The notes under the pieces are model-generated. The model worked only from the letters and a program-made list of their open reading frames with translations. It searched no databases and had not been told where the DNA came from. From Saccharothrix longispora (GTDB taxonomy: Bacteria; Actinomycetota; Actinomycetes; Mycobacteriales; Pseudonocardiaceae), in contig NZ_NSDM01000013.1 of the NCBI RefSeq assembly GCF_030852425.1, positions 186,001-250,000 on the forward strand: DNA of 64,000 nt, written 5' to 3'. Shown here one piece after another: positions 8,570 to 16,727 of this stretch (position 1 is the first letter of the stretch; every line of letters begins with the position of its first letter). A program made the translations under genes and the position numbers.

Positions 8570-9301
8570 TCACGGGACGGGGGCGGTCACCCGGACGTCG
8601 GCGTTCCAGTTCGAGAACCGGTGCACCACGCGCTGGAACGTGGTGTCCTCCAGCGTCGTGAGCACCTGCTCGACCCGCACCGGCAGGTCGCCGGGGCCGA
8701 CCCACACGACGGCGGTCGCGGTGAACCCGGACTCGTCGGCGGCGAGGAGCTGGGCCCGGCGCGTGGCGTCGGGCGTGCGCTCCGCCTGGACCCTCAGGTC
8801 GACGAGCATCGTGTACCGGTGCGTCGGCACGCCGTCCAGGACCTCCTCGGCGCGGGCCACGACCAGCGCGCCGGCCAGCGACCGCACGACCGCCGCCGGG
8901 TCGACCTCGTCGGGCAGGTCCCCGATCGTGGCGTCCGCCCGCACCGGGACGCGCTCCCCCGGGTCGTGCCTGGTCCAGGTCCCGCCGGCGGTGCGGCTGT
9001 ACCCGGCGTCGGCCAGCACGACGACGTCGGTGCCGTCCTCGGTGAGCGACAGCAACCGGCCCTCGGGGGCGCGCAGCAGGTCGCCGTCGAGGCGCACCTC
9101 GCGGCCCGCCACGGCGTTCTCGGCGGCGAACCGCACGGAGCGCTGCTCGTCGGCGCGCGCGGCCGCGGTGGCGACCAGGGCCGCGCTGTCCTCGGCGACC
9201 GGCCCGAGGGCCGGGGCGGGCAGGCCGCGGGGCTCCGCGCACCCCGCCGCCACCAGGGCCAGCACGAGCACCGACACCGACGTGACCACGGACCTGCGCA
9301 T
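8570..9301 (-). CDS. LppX/LprG-like lipoprotein
   Basis: A 243-residue lipoprotein. The ATG at 9301 gives MRRSVVTSVSVLVLALVAAG followed by Cys21, a typical lipobox. The mature domain has the pattern of the LppX_LprAFG family: SVRFAAENAVAGREVRLDGD near residues 70-90, VDPAAVVRSLAGALVVARAE, then the THRYTMLVDL strand and a C-terminal VWVGPGDLPVRVEQVL segment. Members bind or transfer lipids or act as cell-envelope lipoproteins in mycobacteria and relatives. A longer in-frame start at 9418 is rejected because it would bury the signal peptide. It is divergent from the MOSC gene. Confidence 0.85.
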   Translation of the reverse strand: MRRSVVTSVSVLVLALVAAGCAEPRGLPAPALGPVAEDSAALVATAAARADEQRSVRFAAENAVAGREVRLDGDLLRAPEGRLLSLTEDGTDVVVLADAGYSRTAGGTWTRHDPGERVPVRADATIGDLPDEVDPAAVVRSLAGALVVARAEEVLDGVPTHRYTMLVDLRVQAERTPDATRRAQLLAADESGFTATAVVWVGPGDLPVRVEQVLTTLEDTTFQRVVHRFSNWNADVRVTAPVP

Positions 9302-9395
9302 GTGCCTCCCACCGACGGTGATCCACCGCCATCCTCCCCCACCGCGCCGGGTGACGGGTCGGAACCCCGCGACTGCCCGGGTTACCGTCGGGCGC

Positions 9396-10055
9396 ATGTC
9401 CCACGTGCTCTCGCTCAACGTCGGTTCCCGGGTCGGGTGCGACCAGGCGGAGGTCGGTCACACCGGCATCGGCAAGCGCCCCGTGACCACCTCCGTCGAG
9501 GTCCGCGCGCCGGGCCCCGCCGGTGTCGGCGGCAGCGGCCTGGTCGGCGACCACATCTCCGACCTGCGCCACCACGGCGGCGACCACCGGGCGGTGTACG
9601 CCTACGCGCGCGAGGACCTGGACGGGTGGTCGGCCGAGCTGGGCCGCGACCTGCCGCCGGGGCTGTTCGGGGAGAACCTGACCACGGTCGGCGTGGACGT
9701 GTCCGGCGCGCGCATCGGCGAGCGGTGGCGCGTCGGCGACCTCGTGGTGCAGGTCACGAGCCCGCGCATCCCGTGCCGGACGTTCGCGGCCGTGATCGGC
9801 GAGCGCGGCTGGGTGAGGGCGTTCACGCGGCGGGCCGCCCCCGGCGCGTACCTGCGGGTGGTCGAGCCGGGGACGATCGTGGCGGGTGACCAGGTCGCGG
9901 TGGTGCACCGGCCGGGGCACGGCGTGACGGTGCGGACCGCGTTCCAGGCCCTCACGCTGCGCCCGGAGCTGCTGCCCGACCTGCTCGCGGCCGGTGACGA
10001 CCTGCCGGAGGAGCTGCGGCGCCGGGTCGGGCGGCGGCTGCCCGACCCGGCGTGA
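9396..10055 (+). CDS. MOSC-domain protein (YiiM-like)
   Basis: A 219-residue cytosolic protein of the MOSC (molybdenum cofactor sulfurase C-terminal) superfamily, which binds the molybdenum cofactor or transfers sulfur-containing ligands. Visible hallmarks are GDHISDLRHHGGDHRAVYAY near residue 60, the GLFGENLTTVGVD segment, and the cysteine-containing IPCRTFA motif near residue 130. The C-terminal ~55 residues are the 3-alpha extension typical of YiiM proteins, which detoxify N-hydroxylated bases. The ATG at 9396 was chosen because the domain begins at once. No molybdoenzyme gene is nearby. Confidence 0.9.
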   Translation: MSHVLSLNVGSRVGCDQAEVGHTGIGKRPVTTSVEVRAPGPAGVGGSGLVGDHISDLRHHGGDHRAVYAYAREDLDGWSAELGRDLPPGLFGENLTTVGVDVSGARIGERWRVGDLVVQVTSPRIPCRTFAAVIGERGWVRAFTRRAAPGAYLRVVEPGTIVAGDQVAVVHRPGHGVTVRTAFQALTLRPELLPDLLAAGDDLPEELRRRVGRRLPDPA

Positions 10056-10058
10056 GCG

Positions 10059-12083
10059 CTACCGCTTGGCCACGAGCGTCAGCACGTCGTACTTCGCGAC
10101 CGACTCGCCCTTCTGGTTGACCACGTCGGCGTCCCAGCGCACCTCGCCGTAGTCCTGGTCCTCGCGGGGCGTGATCTGCTTCGCCGTCAGCGTCACGGTC
10201 AGCTCGTCACCGGGGAACGTGGGCGTGAGGAACCGCAGGTTCTCCAGGCCGTAGTTGGCGAGCACCGGCCCCGGCTCGGGCGAGACGAACAGGCCCGCCG
10301 CGAACGACACCACCAGGTAGCCGTGCGCGACCCGGCCGCCGAAGAACGGGTTCGCCGCCGCGGCCTCCTCGTCCGTGTGCGCGTAGAACGTGTCGCCGGT
10401 GAACTCGGCGAAGTGCTCGACGTCCGCCAGGGTCACGGCGCGCGGCCCGGCGACGACGGTGTCGCCGACCTTCAGCTCGCGCAGCGACTTGCGGAAGGGG
10501 TGCACGTCGGACTCGGTGCGCGGCGCGCCCGCGACCCAGCGCCCGGTGACCGCGCCGAGCACGCGGGGGCTGCCCTGCACGGCGGTGCGCTGCATGTGGT
10601 GCAGCACGCCGCGGATGCCGCCCAGCTCCTCGCCGCCGCCCGCGCGGCCGGGGCCGCCGTGGACCAGCGCCGGGAGCGGCGAGCCGTGGCCGGTGGACTC
10701 CTTCGCGTCGTCGCGGTCGAGCACGAGGACGCGCCCGTGCCACGGCGCCAGGCCCAGCACGACCTGGCGCGCGAAGTCCGCGTCGTGCGTGACGACGGAG
10801 CCGACGAGGCTGCCCGAGCCGCGCGCGGCCAGCTCGACGGCGTGCTCGACGCCGTCGTAGGCCATCAGCGTGGACACCGGGCCGAACGCCTCCACCTCGT
10901 GCGGCTGGGCGTGGTCGGGGTCGGCCTTGAGCAGCACCGGCGACAGGAACGCGCCGCGCTCGGCGTCGGCGTCCACCACGTCCACCCGGTCCGGTGAGCC
11001 GTGGACGACCTCGCCGACCTCCAGCAGCGCCTTGAGGGAGCGCCGGACCTCCTCGCGCTGCTCCAACCCGGCCAGCGCGCCCATCCGCACGGTCTCGTTG
11101 GCCGGGTTGCCGATGACGACCTTCGCCAGCCGCGCGCTCGCGGCCTCCGCCACGGCGTCCAGCAGGTTCGAGGGGACCAGGGCGCGCCGGATCGCGGTGC
11201 ACTTCTGGCCGGCCTTGGCGGTCATCTCGGCGACGAGCTGCTTGACGAACAGGTCGAACTCGGGGGTGCCCTCGACCGCGTCCGGGCCGAGGATCGAGCA
11301 GTTCAGCGAGTCGGCCTCGGCGTTGAAGCGCACGCCGTGGCGGATGACCGCGGGGTGGGTGCGCAGCAGCTGGGCGGTGGACGCGGAGCCGGTGAAGCCG
11401 ACCAGGTCCTGCGGGGTGAGGTGGTCGAGCAGGTCGCCCGCGCTGCCCGAGACGAGCTGGAGGGAGCCCTCGGGCAGCAGCCCGGAGCCGATGACCAGCT
11501 CCACCAGCCTCTCCGTCACGTACGCGGTCTGCGAGGCGGGCTTGACCAGCGACGGGACGCCCGCGAGGAACGCCGGGGCGAACTTCTCCAGCGGCCCCCA
11601 GACCGGGAAGTTGAACGCGTTGATCTGCACGGCGACGCCTCGCAGCGGGGTGCAGACGTGCTGGCCGACGAACGTGCCGCCGCGGCTGAGCGGCTCCACC
11701 GCGCCGTCGACGTGGACCGTGTCGTTGGGCAGCTCGCGCTTGCCCTTGCTCGCGTAGCCGAACAGCACGCCGATGCCGCCGTCGACGTCGACCAGCGAGT
11801 CCGTCCTCGTGGCGCCGGTGCGCGCGGACAGGGCGTACAGCTCGTCGCGGTGCTCGCGCAGGTGCGAGGCCAGCGCCTTGAGCAGGGCGGCGCGCTGGTG
11901 GAACGTCAGTTCCCGCAGCGCCGGGCCGCCGACGCGCCTGCCGTGGTCCAGGGCCGCGGCCATGTCGATGCCGGCCGAGGAGATCCTGGTGATCTCCTCG
12001 CCGGTCACGGCGTCGTGCAGCGGTGCGCCCTCGGCGTCCGGGGTGTGCCAGCGTCCGGACACGTAGCTGCGCAACTTGGCCAT
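10059..12083 (-). CDS. paaZ: PaaZ bifunctional oxepin-CoA hydrolase / aldehyde dehydrogenase
   Basis: Phenylacetate-degradation enzyme that opens the oxepin-CoA ring and oxidises the resulting aldehyde with NADP. Residues 1-~520 form the aldehyde dehydrogenase domain: AFNFPVWGPLEKFAPAFLAG, VGFTGSASTA, FNAEADSLNCSILGPDA and the catalytic AGQKCTAIRR. Residues ~530-674 form a MaoC-like (R)-hydratase domain with FAEFTGDTFYAH and GRVAHGYLVVSF. The 674 residues match full-length PaaZ. The ATG at 12083 (MAKLRSYVSG) starts right at the dehydrogenase fold. No other paa gene is adjacent, so the rest of the pathway must be elsewhere. Confidence 0.95.
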   Translation of the reverse strand: MAKLRSYVSGRWHTPDAEGAPLHDAVTGEEITRISSAGIDMAAALDHGRRVGGPALRELTFHQRAALLKALASHLREHRDELYALSARTGATRTDSLVDVDGGIGVLFGYASKGKRELPNDTVHVDGAVEPLSRGGTFVGQHVCTPLRGVAVQINAFNFPVWGPLEKFAPAFLAGVPSLVKPASQTAYVTERLVELVIGSGLLPEGSLQLVSGSAGDLLDHLTPQDLVGFTGSASTAQLLRTHPAVIRHGVRFNAEADSLNCSILGPDAVEGTPEFDLFVKQLVAEMTAKAGQKCTAIRRALVPSNLLDAVAEAASARLAKVVIGNPANETVRMGALAGLEQREEVRRSLKALLEVGEVVHGSPDRVDVVDADAERGAFLSPVLLKADPDHAQPHEVEAFGPVSTLMAYDGVEHAVELAARGSGSLVGSVVTHDADFARQVVLGLAPWHGRVLVLDRDDAKESTGHGSPLPALVHGGPGRAGGGEELGGIRGVLHHMQRTAVQGSPRVLGAVTGRWVAGAPRTESDVHPFRKSLRELKVGDTVVAGPRAVTLADVEHFAEFTGDTFYAHTDEEAAAANPFFGGRVAHGYLVVSFAAGLFVSPEPGPVLANYGLENLRFLTPTFPGDELTVTLTAKQITPREDQDYGEVRWDADVVNQKGESVAKYDVLTLVAKR

Positions 12084-12220
12084 GGGGTGTCGACCTCCTC
12101 GTCGGGCCGGTGGGTGTCCCGGCATGACCGACAGTAAAGCGCCCGCACTTTCATCGTGACTTGATTAAAGGTCATGCAGTAACTTCCGACCTGGCCGCCG
12201 CCAAAGTGAAGGGAGTGTCG

Positions 12221-13465
12221 ATGAGGACACGAGTGGTGGTGAGTGCGGTCGCGCTCGCCTTCGGCGTGATCGCGGTACCGGCCGCGCAGGTGGGCGCCGC
12301 GCCGTCACCCGCCGCGGACCCCGGCGTGGGCACCATGGCGGTGACGTTCGCCGAGGAGTTCAACGGCGCCGCCGGCACGCGGGTCGACGGCTCCAGGTGG
12401 AACACGGAGACCGGCGACAACAACGGCAACAACCGCGAGCACCAGTGGTACACGGACTCCGCGTCCAACGCGGCGATGGACGGCGCGGGCAACCTCGTCA
12501 TCACCGCCCGCAAGGAGAACCCGGGCAACTGGAACTGCTGGTACGGCCGCTGCCAGTACACCTCCGCGCGGATCAACACCGCGGGCAAGTTCACCTCCAC
12601 CTACGGCAAGGTGGAAGCCCGGATGAAGATGCCGCGCGGCAAGGGCATCTGGCCCGCGTTCTGGATGCTCGGCCAGGACATCAACTCCGGCAACCCGTGG
12701 CCGGGCAGCGGCGAGATCGACATCATGGAGTTCCTGGGCCACGACCTCGACACCGTGTACGGCACCATCCACGGACCCGGCTACTCGGGCGCGGGCGGCA
12801 TCGGCGCGGCGTACAACGGCCCGAACTTCGCCGACGGCTTCCACACGTTCGCGGTCGAGTGGACCCCGCAGGGCATCGCGTGGTCCGTGGACGGCAACGT
12901 CTACCAGCGCCGGGGGCCGGGTGACGTCGGCGGCAACCAGTGGGTGTTCGACAAGCCGTTCTTCATCATCCTGAACCTCGCGGTCGGCGGCGAGTGGCCG
13001 GGCTACCCGGACGCGAGCACCACGTTCCCGCAGCAGTTCCTGATCGACTACGTCCGCGTGTCCACGATCGACGGCAACCCGCCCGCGGGCGGCCCGATCA
13101 CCGGGATCGGCGGCAAGTGCGTGGACGTGGCCGGCGCGAACCCCGCCAACGGCACCCCCGTGCAGCTCTACGACTGCAACGGCACCAACGCCCAGCGGTG
13201 GACGCGCCAGGGCGACACGCTCCGCGCCCTGGGCAAGTGCCTCGACGCGGCGTCCGGCGGCACCGCCGACGGCACGCTCGTGCAGCTGTGGGACTGCAAC
13301 GGCACCGGCGCGCAGCGGTGGGCCGTCAGCGGCGCGAGGGACATCGTGAACATCCAGGCGAACAAGTGCCTGGACGCGAAGGACAACAGCTCCGCCAACG
13401 GGACCAGGTTGCAGATCTGGACCTGCGGCGGAACCGCCAACCAGAAGTGGAACGTTGCGGCATGA
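12221..13465 (+). CDS. Secreted GH16 endo-beta-glucanase with ricin-type CBM13
   Basis: A 414-residue secreted glycoside hydrolase, most likely an endo-1,3-beta- or 1,3-1,4-beta-glucanase. It has a signal peptide from the ATG at 12221 (MRTRVVVSAVALAFGVIAVP, cleavage near GAA), a GH16 domain at residues ~35-290 with the catalytic GSGEIDIMEFLG (E-x-D-x-x-E nucleophile and acid/base) and WPAFWMLG, and a C-terminal beta-trefoil lectin (CBM13) with three repeats marked by GKCVDVAGANPANGT, GKCLDAAS and NKCLDAKDNSSANGT, each ending in QRW or QKW. An AAGGGAG-like Shine-Dalgarno precedes the ATG. It could be regulated on its own; no recognised sugar operator is seen upstream. Confidence 0.94.
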   Translation: MRTRVVVSAVALAFGVIAVPAAQVGAAPSPAADPGVGTMAVTFAEEFNGAAGTRVDGSRWNTETGDNNGNNREHQWYTDSASNAAMDGAGNLVITARKENPGNWNCWYGRCQYTSARINTAGKFTSTYGKVEARMKMPRGKGIWPAFWMLGQDINSGNPWPGSGEIDIMEFLGHDLDTVYGTIHGPGYSGAGGIGAAYNGPNFADGFHTFAVEWTPQGIAWSVDGNVYQRRGPGDVGGNQWVFDKPFFIILNLAVGGEWPGYPDASTTFPQQFLIDYVRVSTIDGNPPAGGPITGIGGKCVDVAGANPANGTPVQLYDCNGTNAQRWTRQGDTLRALGKCLDAASGGTADGTLVQLWDCNGTGAQRWAVSGARDIVNIQANKCLDAKDNSSANGTRLQIWTCGGTANQKWNVAA

Positions 13466-13472
13466 TCGGGAC

Positions 13473-14552
13473 GTGCACCCACTGATCAGGGCCGAGGCGG
13501 CCACGTCCGAGCGCGACCGGCGACTCTCCCCGGCGGTCGTGGCGGAACTGGTCCGGGCGGGCGCGACGCGGATGCTCGCGCCCGCCTCCCTCGGCGGCCG
13601 TGAACTCGACCTGCCCACGTGGGTGGCGGAGGTGGAGGACCTGGCGCGCGCCGACGGCTCGACCGGCTGGACCGCCATGACCACCAGCGCCACCTCGTCG
13701 CTGGCCTGGTACCTGCCGCCCGAGACGGCCGAGGAGGTCCTCGGGTCGCCCGGGTCGGTGCTCGCGGGCACCGCCGCGCCGCTCGGCCGGGCCGTCGCGG
13801 TCGACGGCGGCCACCGCGTCACCGGCCGGTGGGGCTGGGGCAGCGCCGTGCCGCTGTGCGACTGGGTGGTGGGCGGCGTGGTGACCGACGCCGGACCGCG
13901 CCTGGCGATCTTCCCGGCGGCCGACGTGACCGTGCACGACACGTGGCACGCGGCGGGCCTGCGCGCCACCGCCTCCCACGAGTGGGAGGTCGCCGACGCG
14001 TTCGTGCCGACCCGCCGCCAGGTGTGGCCGCCCACCGCGACCGCGGACGCGCCGCTCGCGCGGTTCCCGTTCCTCGCCTTCCTCGCCGTGGGCGTCGCGG
14101 CCGTCTGCCTGGGCGTCGCCGCCCGCGCGGTCGAGGAGGTCGAGTCGCCGGCCCGCGCCAAGACCCGCCAGTACGCCACCGCCGTCCTGGCCACCGAGAC
14201 CGGCGCGCAGCTCGACCTGGCCACCGCCGAGGCGAAGCTGTCCGCGGCGCGGGCGTTCCTGCGCGCCGAGGTCGCCGCCCGCTGGGCCGACGCGGTGGCG
14301 GGCGTCCCGGCGGACACCAGCGCCCGCGCCCGGCTGCGCCTGGCGTGCTCCCACGCCGCCGCCGAGGCCGCGGACGTCACCAGGCTGGCGTTCGCCGTCG
14401 GCGGGGGCAGCTCGGTGTTCGAGGACTCGCCCCTCCAGCGGTGCCTGCGCGACGCCCACGTGGCCGCGCAGCACGCGATGGTCTCCCGGCGGCACTTCGA
14501 GACCTACGCCAAGGTCAGGCTGGACGTGCCCGTGGACACCACGCGCCTCTAG
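13473..14552 (+). CDS. Acyl-CoA dehydrogenase-fold flavoprotein (HsaA-like hydroxylase type)
   Basis: A 359-residue member of the acyl-CoA dehydrogenase superfamily, closer to the flavin-dependent monooxygenase branch (HsaA, DszC types) than to true dehydrogenases. Visible features are RRLSPAVVAELVRAGATRML, a mid-domain DGSTGWTAMTTSATS, the beta-domain GHRVTGRWGWGSAVPLCDW, and the C-terminal helical bundle with FAVGGGSSVFEDSPLQRCLR. No catalytic glutamate base of the dehydrogenase type is obvious. GTG at 13473, seven bases after the GH16 stop, was preferred over TTG at 13455, which overlaps that gene. The substrate is unknown. The luciferase-like gene that follows may share its reduced flavin supply. 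Confidence 0.85.
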   Translation: MHPLIRAEAATSERDRRLSPAVVAELVRAGATRMLAPASLGGRELDLPTWVAEVEDLARADGSTGWTAMTTSATSSLAWYLPPETAEEVLGSPGSVLAGTAAPLGRAVAVDGGHRVTGRWGWGSAVPLCDWVVGGVVTDAGPRLAIFPAADVTVHDTWHAAGLRATASHEWEVADAFVPTRRQVWPPTATADAPLARFPFLAFLAVGVAAVCLGVAARAVEEVESPARAKTRQYATAVLATETGAQLDLATAEAKLSAARAFLRAEVAARWADAVAGVPADTSARARLRLACSHAAAEAADVTRLAFAVGGGSSVFEDSPLQRCLRDAHVAAQHAMVSRRHFETYAKVRLDVPVDTTRL

Positions 14553-14600
14553 CCCGCGCGGCTCCGGAATGCGGGCTCCGGCGGGGTCGTTGCACGGGGT

Positions 14601-15611
14601 GTGGAGCTCTCGGTGCTGGACCGCTCGCGCGTGCGCGCCGGGCACACCCACGCCGAGGCGCTGCGCGACACCGTGGCGTTCGCCCGGGAGGTCGAGGAGC
14701 TGGGCTACCACCGCTTCTGGGTGGCCGAGCACCACGCCGTGCCCGGCGTGGCGGGGTCGGCGCCCACCGTGCTGGCCGCCGCGGTCGCCGCCGCCACGTC
14801 GCGCATCCGCGTGGGCACCGGCGGCGTGATGCTGCCCAACCACCGGCCGCTGGTCGTGGCCGAGCAGTTCGGCGTGCTCGAATCGCTGTTCCCGGGCCGG
14901 ATCGACATGGGCCTGGGCCGCTCGGTCGGCTTCACCGGGGCCGTCCGCCGGGCGCTGGGGCACGACCGCGAGGACGCGGAGGAGTTCGGTCCCCGGCTGG
15001 CGGAGCTGCTCGCCTACTTCCGCGGTGACGGGCCGGTGCGCGCCTACCCGGCGCACGGCCTGCGGGTCTCGCCGTTCGTCCTGGCCACCGGCGCGGGCGC
15101 GCTGACGGCCGCGGCCCACGGCGTGCCGCTGGTGATCGGCGCGTTCCGCGGCGAGGACGCCCTGCTGGAGGCCGTCGACGCCTACCGCGCCCGCTTCACC
15201 CCGTCCCCCTGGGCGGCGGAGCCGTACGTGGTGGTGTCCACGACCGTCGCCGTGGCCGACACCGCCGAGGAGGCCTGGCGCCTGCTGCTGCCCGAGGCCT
15301 GGGCGATGGCCCGGTCGCGCACCCGCGGCGACTTCCCGCCCCTGGCCGCGCCGGACGACGTCCTCGCGGCCACCATGACCGCCCGCGAGCGCGCCTACTT
15401 CGAGCAGGCGCTCCGGGGGCACGTGCACGGCACCCCCACCGAGGTCGCCGAGGACCTGACCGCCCTGGTGGAGCGCACCGGCGCCGACGAGGTCCTGGTC
15501 ACCACCAGCACCCACGACCGCGAGGCCCTCCTGACCTCCTACCGCCTCCTGGCCACCCTCGTCGAGAGTCCGGCGCCCGGGCTTCGGGAGTCCGGCACCC
15601 GGGTCCGCTGA
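14601..15611 (+). CDS. Luciferase-like (LLM) flavin-dependent oxidoreductase
   Basis: A 336-residue LLM-class enzyme, the MsnO8-like type. It begins MELSVLDRSRVRAGHTHAEA, with GYHRFWVAEHHAVPGVAGSA (the EHH signature near residue 43), RIRVGTGGVMLPNHRPLVVA and FPGRIDMGLGRS. These enzymes use FMNH2 or F420H2 to monooxygenate or reduce small molecules. The C-terminal GHVHGTPTEVAEDL and GADEVLVTT motifs are intact. It lies 48 bp after the acyl-CoA dehydrogenase-fold flavoprotein on the same strand, so the two may be cotranscribed. The substrate cannot be deduced. Confidence 0.92.
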   Translation: MELSVLDRSRVRAGHTHAEALRDTVAFAREVEELGYHRFWVAEHHAVPGVAGSAPTVLAAAVAAATSRIRVGTGGVMLPNHRPLVVAEQFGVLESLFPGRIDMGLGRSVGFTGAVRRALGHDREDAEEFGPRLAELLAYFRGDGPVRAYPAHGLRVSPFVLATGAGALTAAAHGVPLVIGAFRGEDALLEAVDAYRARFTPSPWAAEPYVVVSTTVAVADTAEEAWRLLLPEAWAMARSRTRGDFPPLAAPDDVLAATMTARERAYFEQALRGHVHGTPTEVAEDLTALVERTGADEVLVTTSTHDREALLTSYRLLATLVESPAPGLRESGTRVR

Positions 15612-15655
15612 GTTCTCCATCCGGACCAACCGGTCTGCATGCCCGGATGGAGAAC
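15612..15655. terminator. Hairpin between convergent genes
   Basis: Perfect 13-bp inverted repeat GTTCTCCATCCGG and CCGGATGGAGAAC with an 18-nt loop. It starts right at the stop of the LLM gene and faces the 3' end of the PAC2 gene, so it may serve both strands. No T-tract is present. Confidence 0.6.
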
Positions 15656-15707
15656 CCGCGAAGCCCGGAGGTCGGACTCCCGGGGCCTGGGCGTTGGGCT
15701 CCCGGGG

Positions 15708-16613
15708 TCAGTCGCGTTGCTGCTCGGCGAGGAAGCGCTCGAACTCGGCGCCCAGCTCGTCCGCGCTGGGGAGTTCCTCGTCGTCGGCGATCAGCAGGTT
15801 CTCCGCCTTCTCGGACGCCTCGGCGAACGCGTCGTACTGGCGCTCCAGCGCCTCGACGACCTGCGCGACCTCGGCGGACTCGGCCACCTGGCGGGCGATC
15901 TCGGCGTCGGTCCGCCGCGCGGCCTCGTTGAGGTCGGCGGCCTGGATCACCAGGCCCGTCGACTTCGTCAGGGCCTTGAGCAGCCCGAGCGCGGCGGTCG
16001 GGTACGCGCCCTGCGTGAGGTAGTGCGGCACGTAGGCGGCGAAGCCCATGGCGTCGAGACCGGCCTGCCCGAGGCGCAGCTCCAGCAGCGCCGACAGGTT
16101 GCCCGGCACCTGCACCCGGTTGAACGGCGACTTCTCGACGACCAGCTCGGGCCGGGTGGCGTGCGAGATCACCGACAGCGCGCGGGTGTGCGGCACACCC
16201 ATGGGGATGCCGTGGAAGCTCACCGCGAGCCGCACGCCCCACCGCTCGACGAGGGCGCGCACCGCCGCGACGACCGCCTCCCAGCGCCGGTCCGGCTCCG
16301 GGCCGGTCATCAGCAGGAACGGCGTGCCGACCGCGTCGTGCAGCAGGTGCACCACCAACTCGGGCGCGGCGTAGTCCTCCCACCGGTCCGTGGCGTAGGT
16401 CATGGTGGGCCGCCGCGCGCGGTAGTCGATCAGGTCGTCGACGTCGAACCGGGCGATCACCCGGTGCTCGTGCGCGTCGAGCAGGTGCTCCACGAGCGTC
16501 GAACCGGCCGACCCGGCGTCCATGAAACCGTCGAAGTGGTGCAGCAGCACCGCTCCGGTCAGGTCCGGGACGTCGGAGTCGACCTCGAACAGCTCCTCCG
16601 GGTCCTGCGCCAC
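15708..16613 (-). CDS. PAC2-family protein
   Basis: A 301-residue protein of the PAC2 (proteasome assembly chaperone 2-like) family found across actinobacteria. Visible features include LLHHFDGFMDAGSAGSTLVE near the N-terminus, the ARFDVDDLIDYRARRPTMTY block, LMTGPEPDRRW, SFHGIPMGVPHTRA and VPHYLTQGAYPTAAL, followed by an acidic helical C-terminus. The family role in bacteria is not settled; an assembly-chaperone or ligase-like function is suggested by homology. GTG at 16613 has a strong GGGGAGG Shine-Dalgarno; the longer ATG at 16679 is rejected. Confidence 0.92.
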   Translation of the reverse strand: MAQDPEELFEVDSDVPDLTGAVLLHHFDGFMDAGSAGSTLVEHLLDAHEHRVIARFDVDDLIDYRARRPTMTYATDRWEDYAAPELVVHLLHDAVGTPFLLMTGPEPDRRWEAVVAAVRALVERWGVRLAVSFHGIPMGVPHTRALSVISHATRPELVVEKSPFNRVQVPGNLSALLELRLGQAGLDAMGFAAYVPHYLTQGAYPTAALGLLKALTKSTGLVIQAADLNEAARRTDAEIARQVAESAEVAQVVEALERQYDAFAEASEKAENLLIADDEELPSADELGAEFERFLAEQQRD

Positions 16614-16727
16614 GTCGTGCCTCCCCAAGTGCTCACCCTGCGGTCTTCTCCCGGTCAACGCCCGACGACCGCAGGGCATTCCCGGAATCGTTGACCTCCA
16701 GTCCGCTCCAGGTCATACCGTCCCGGC

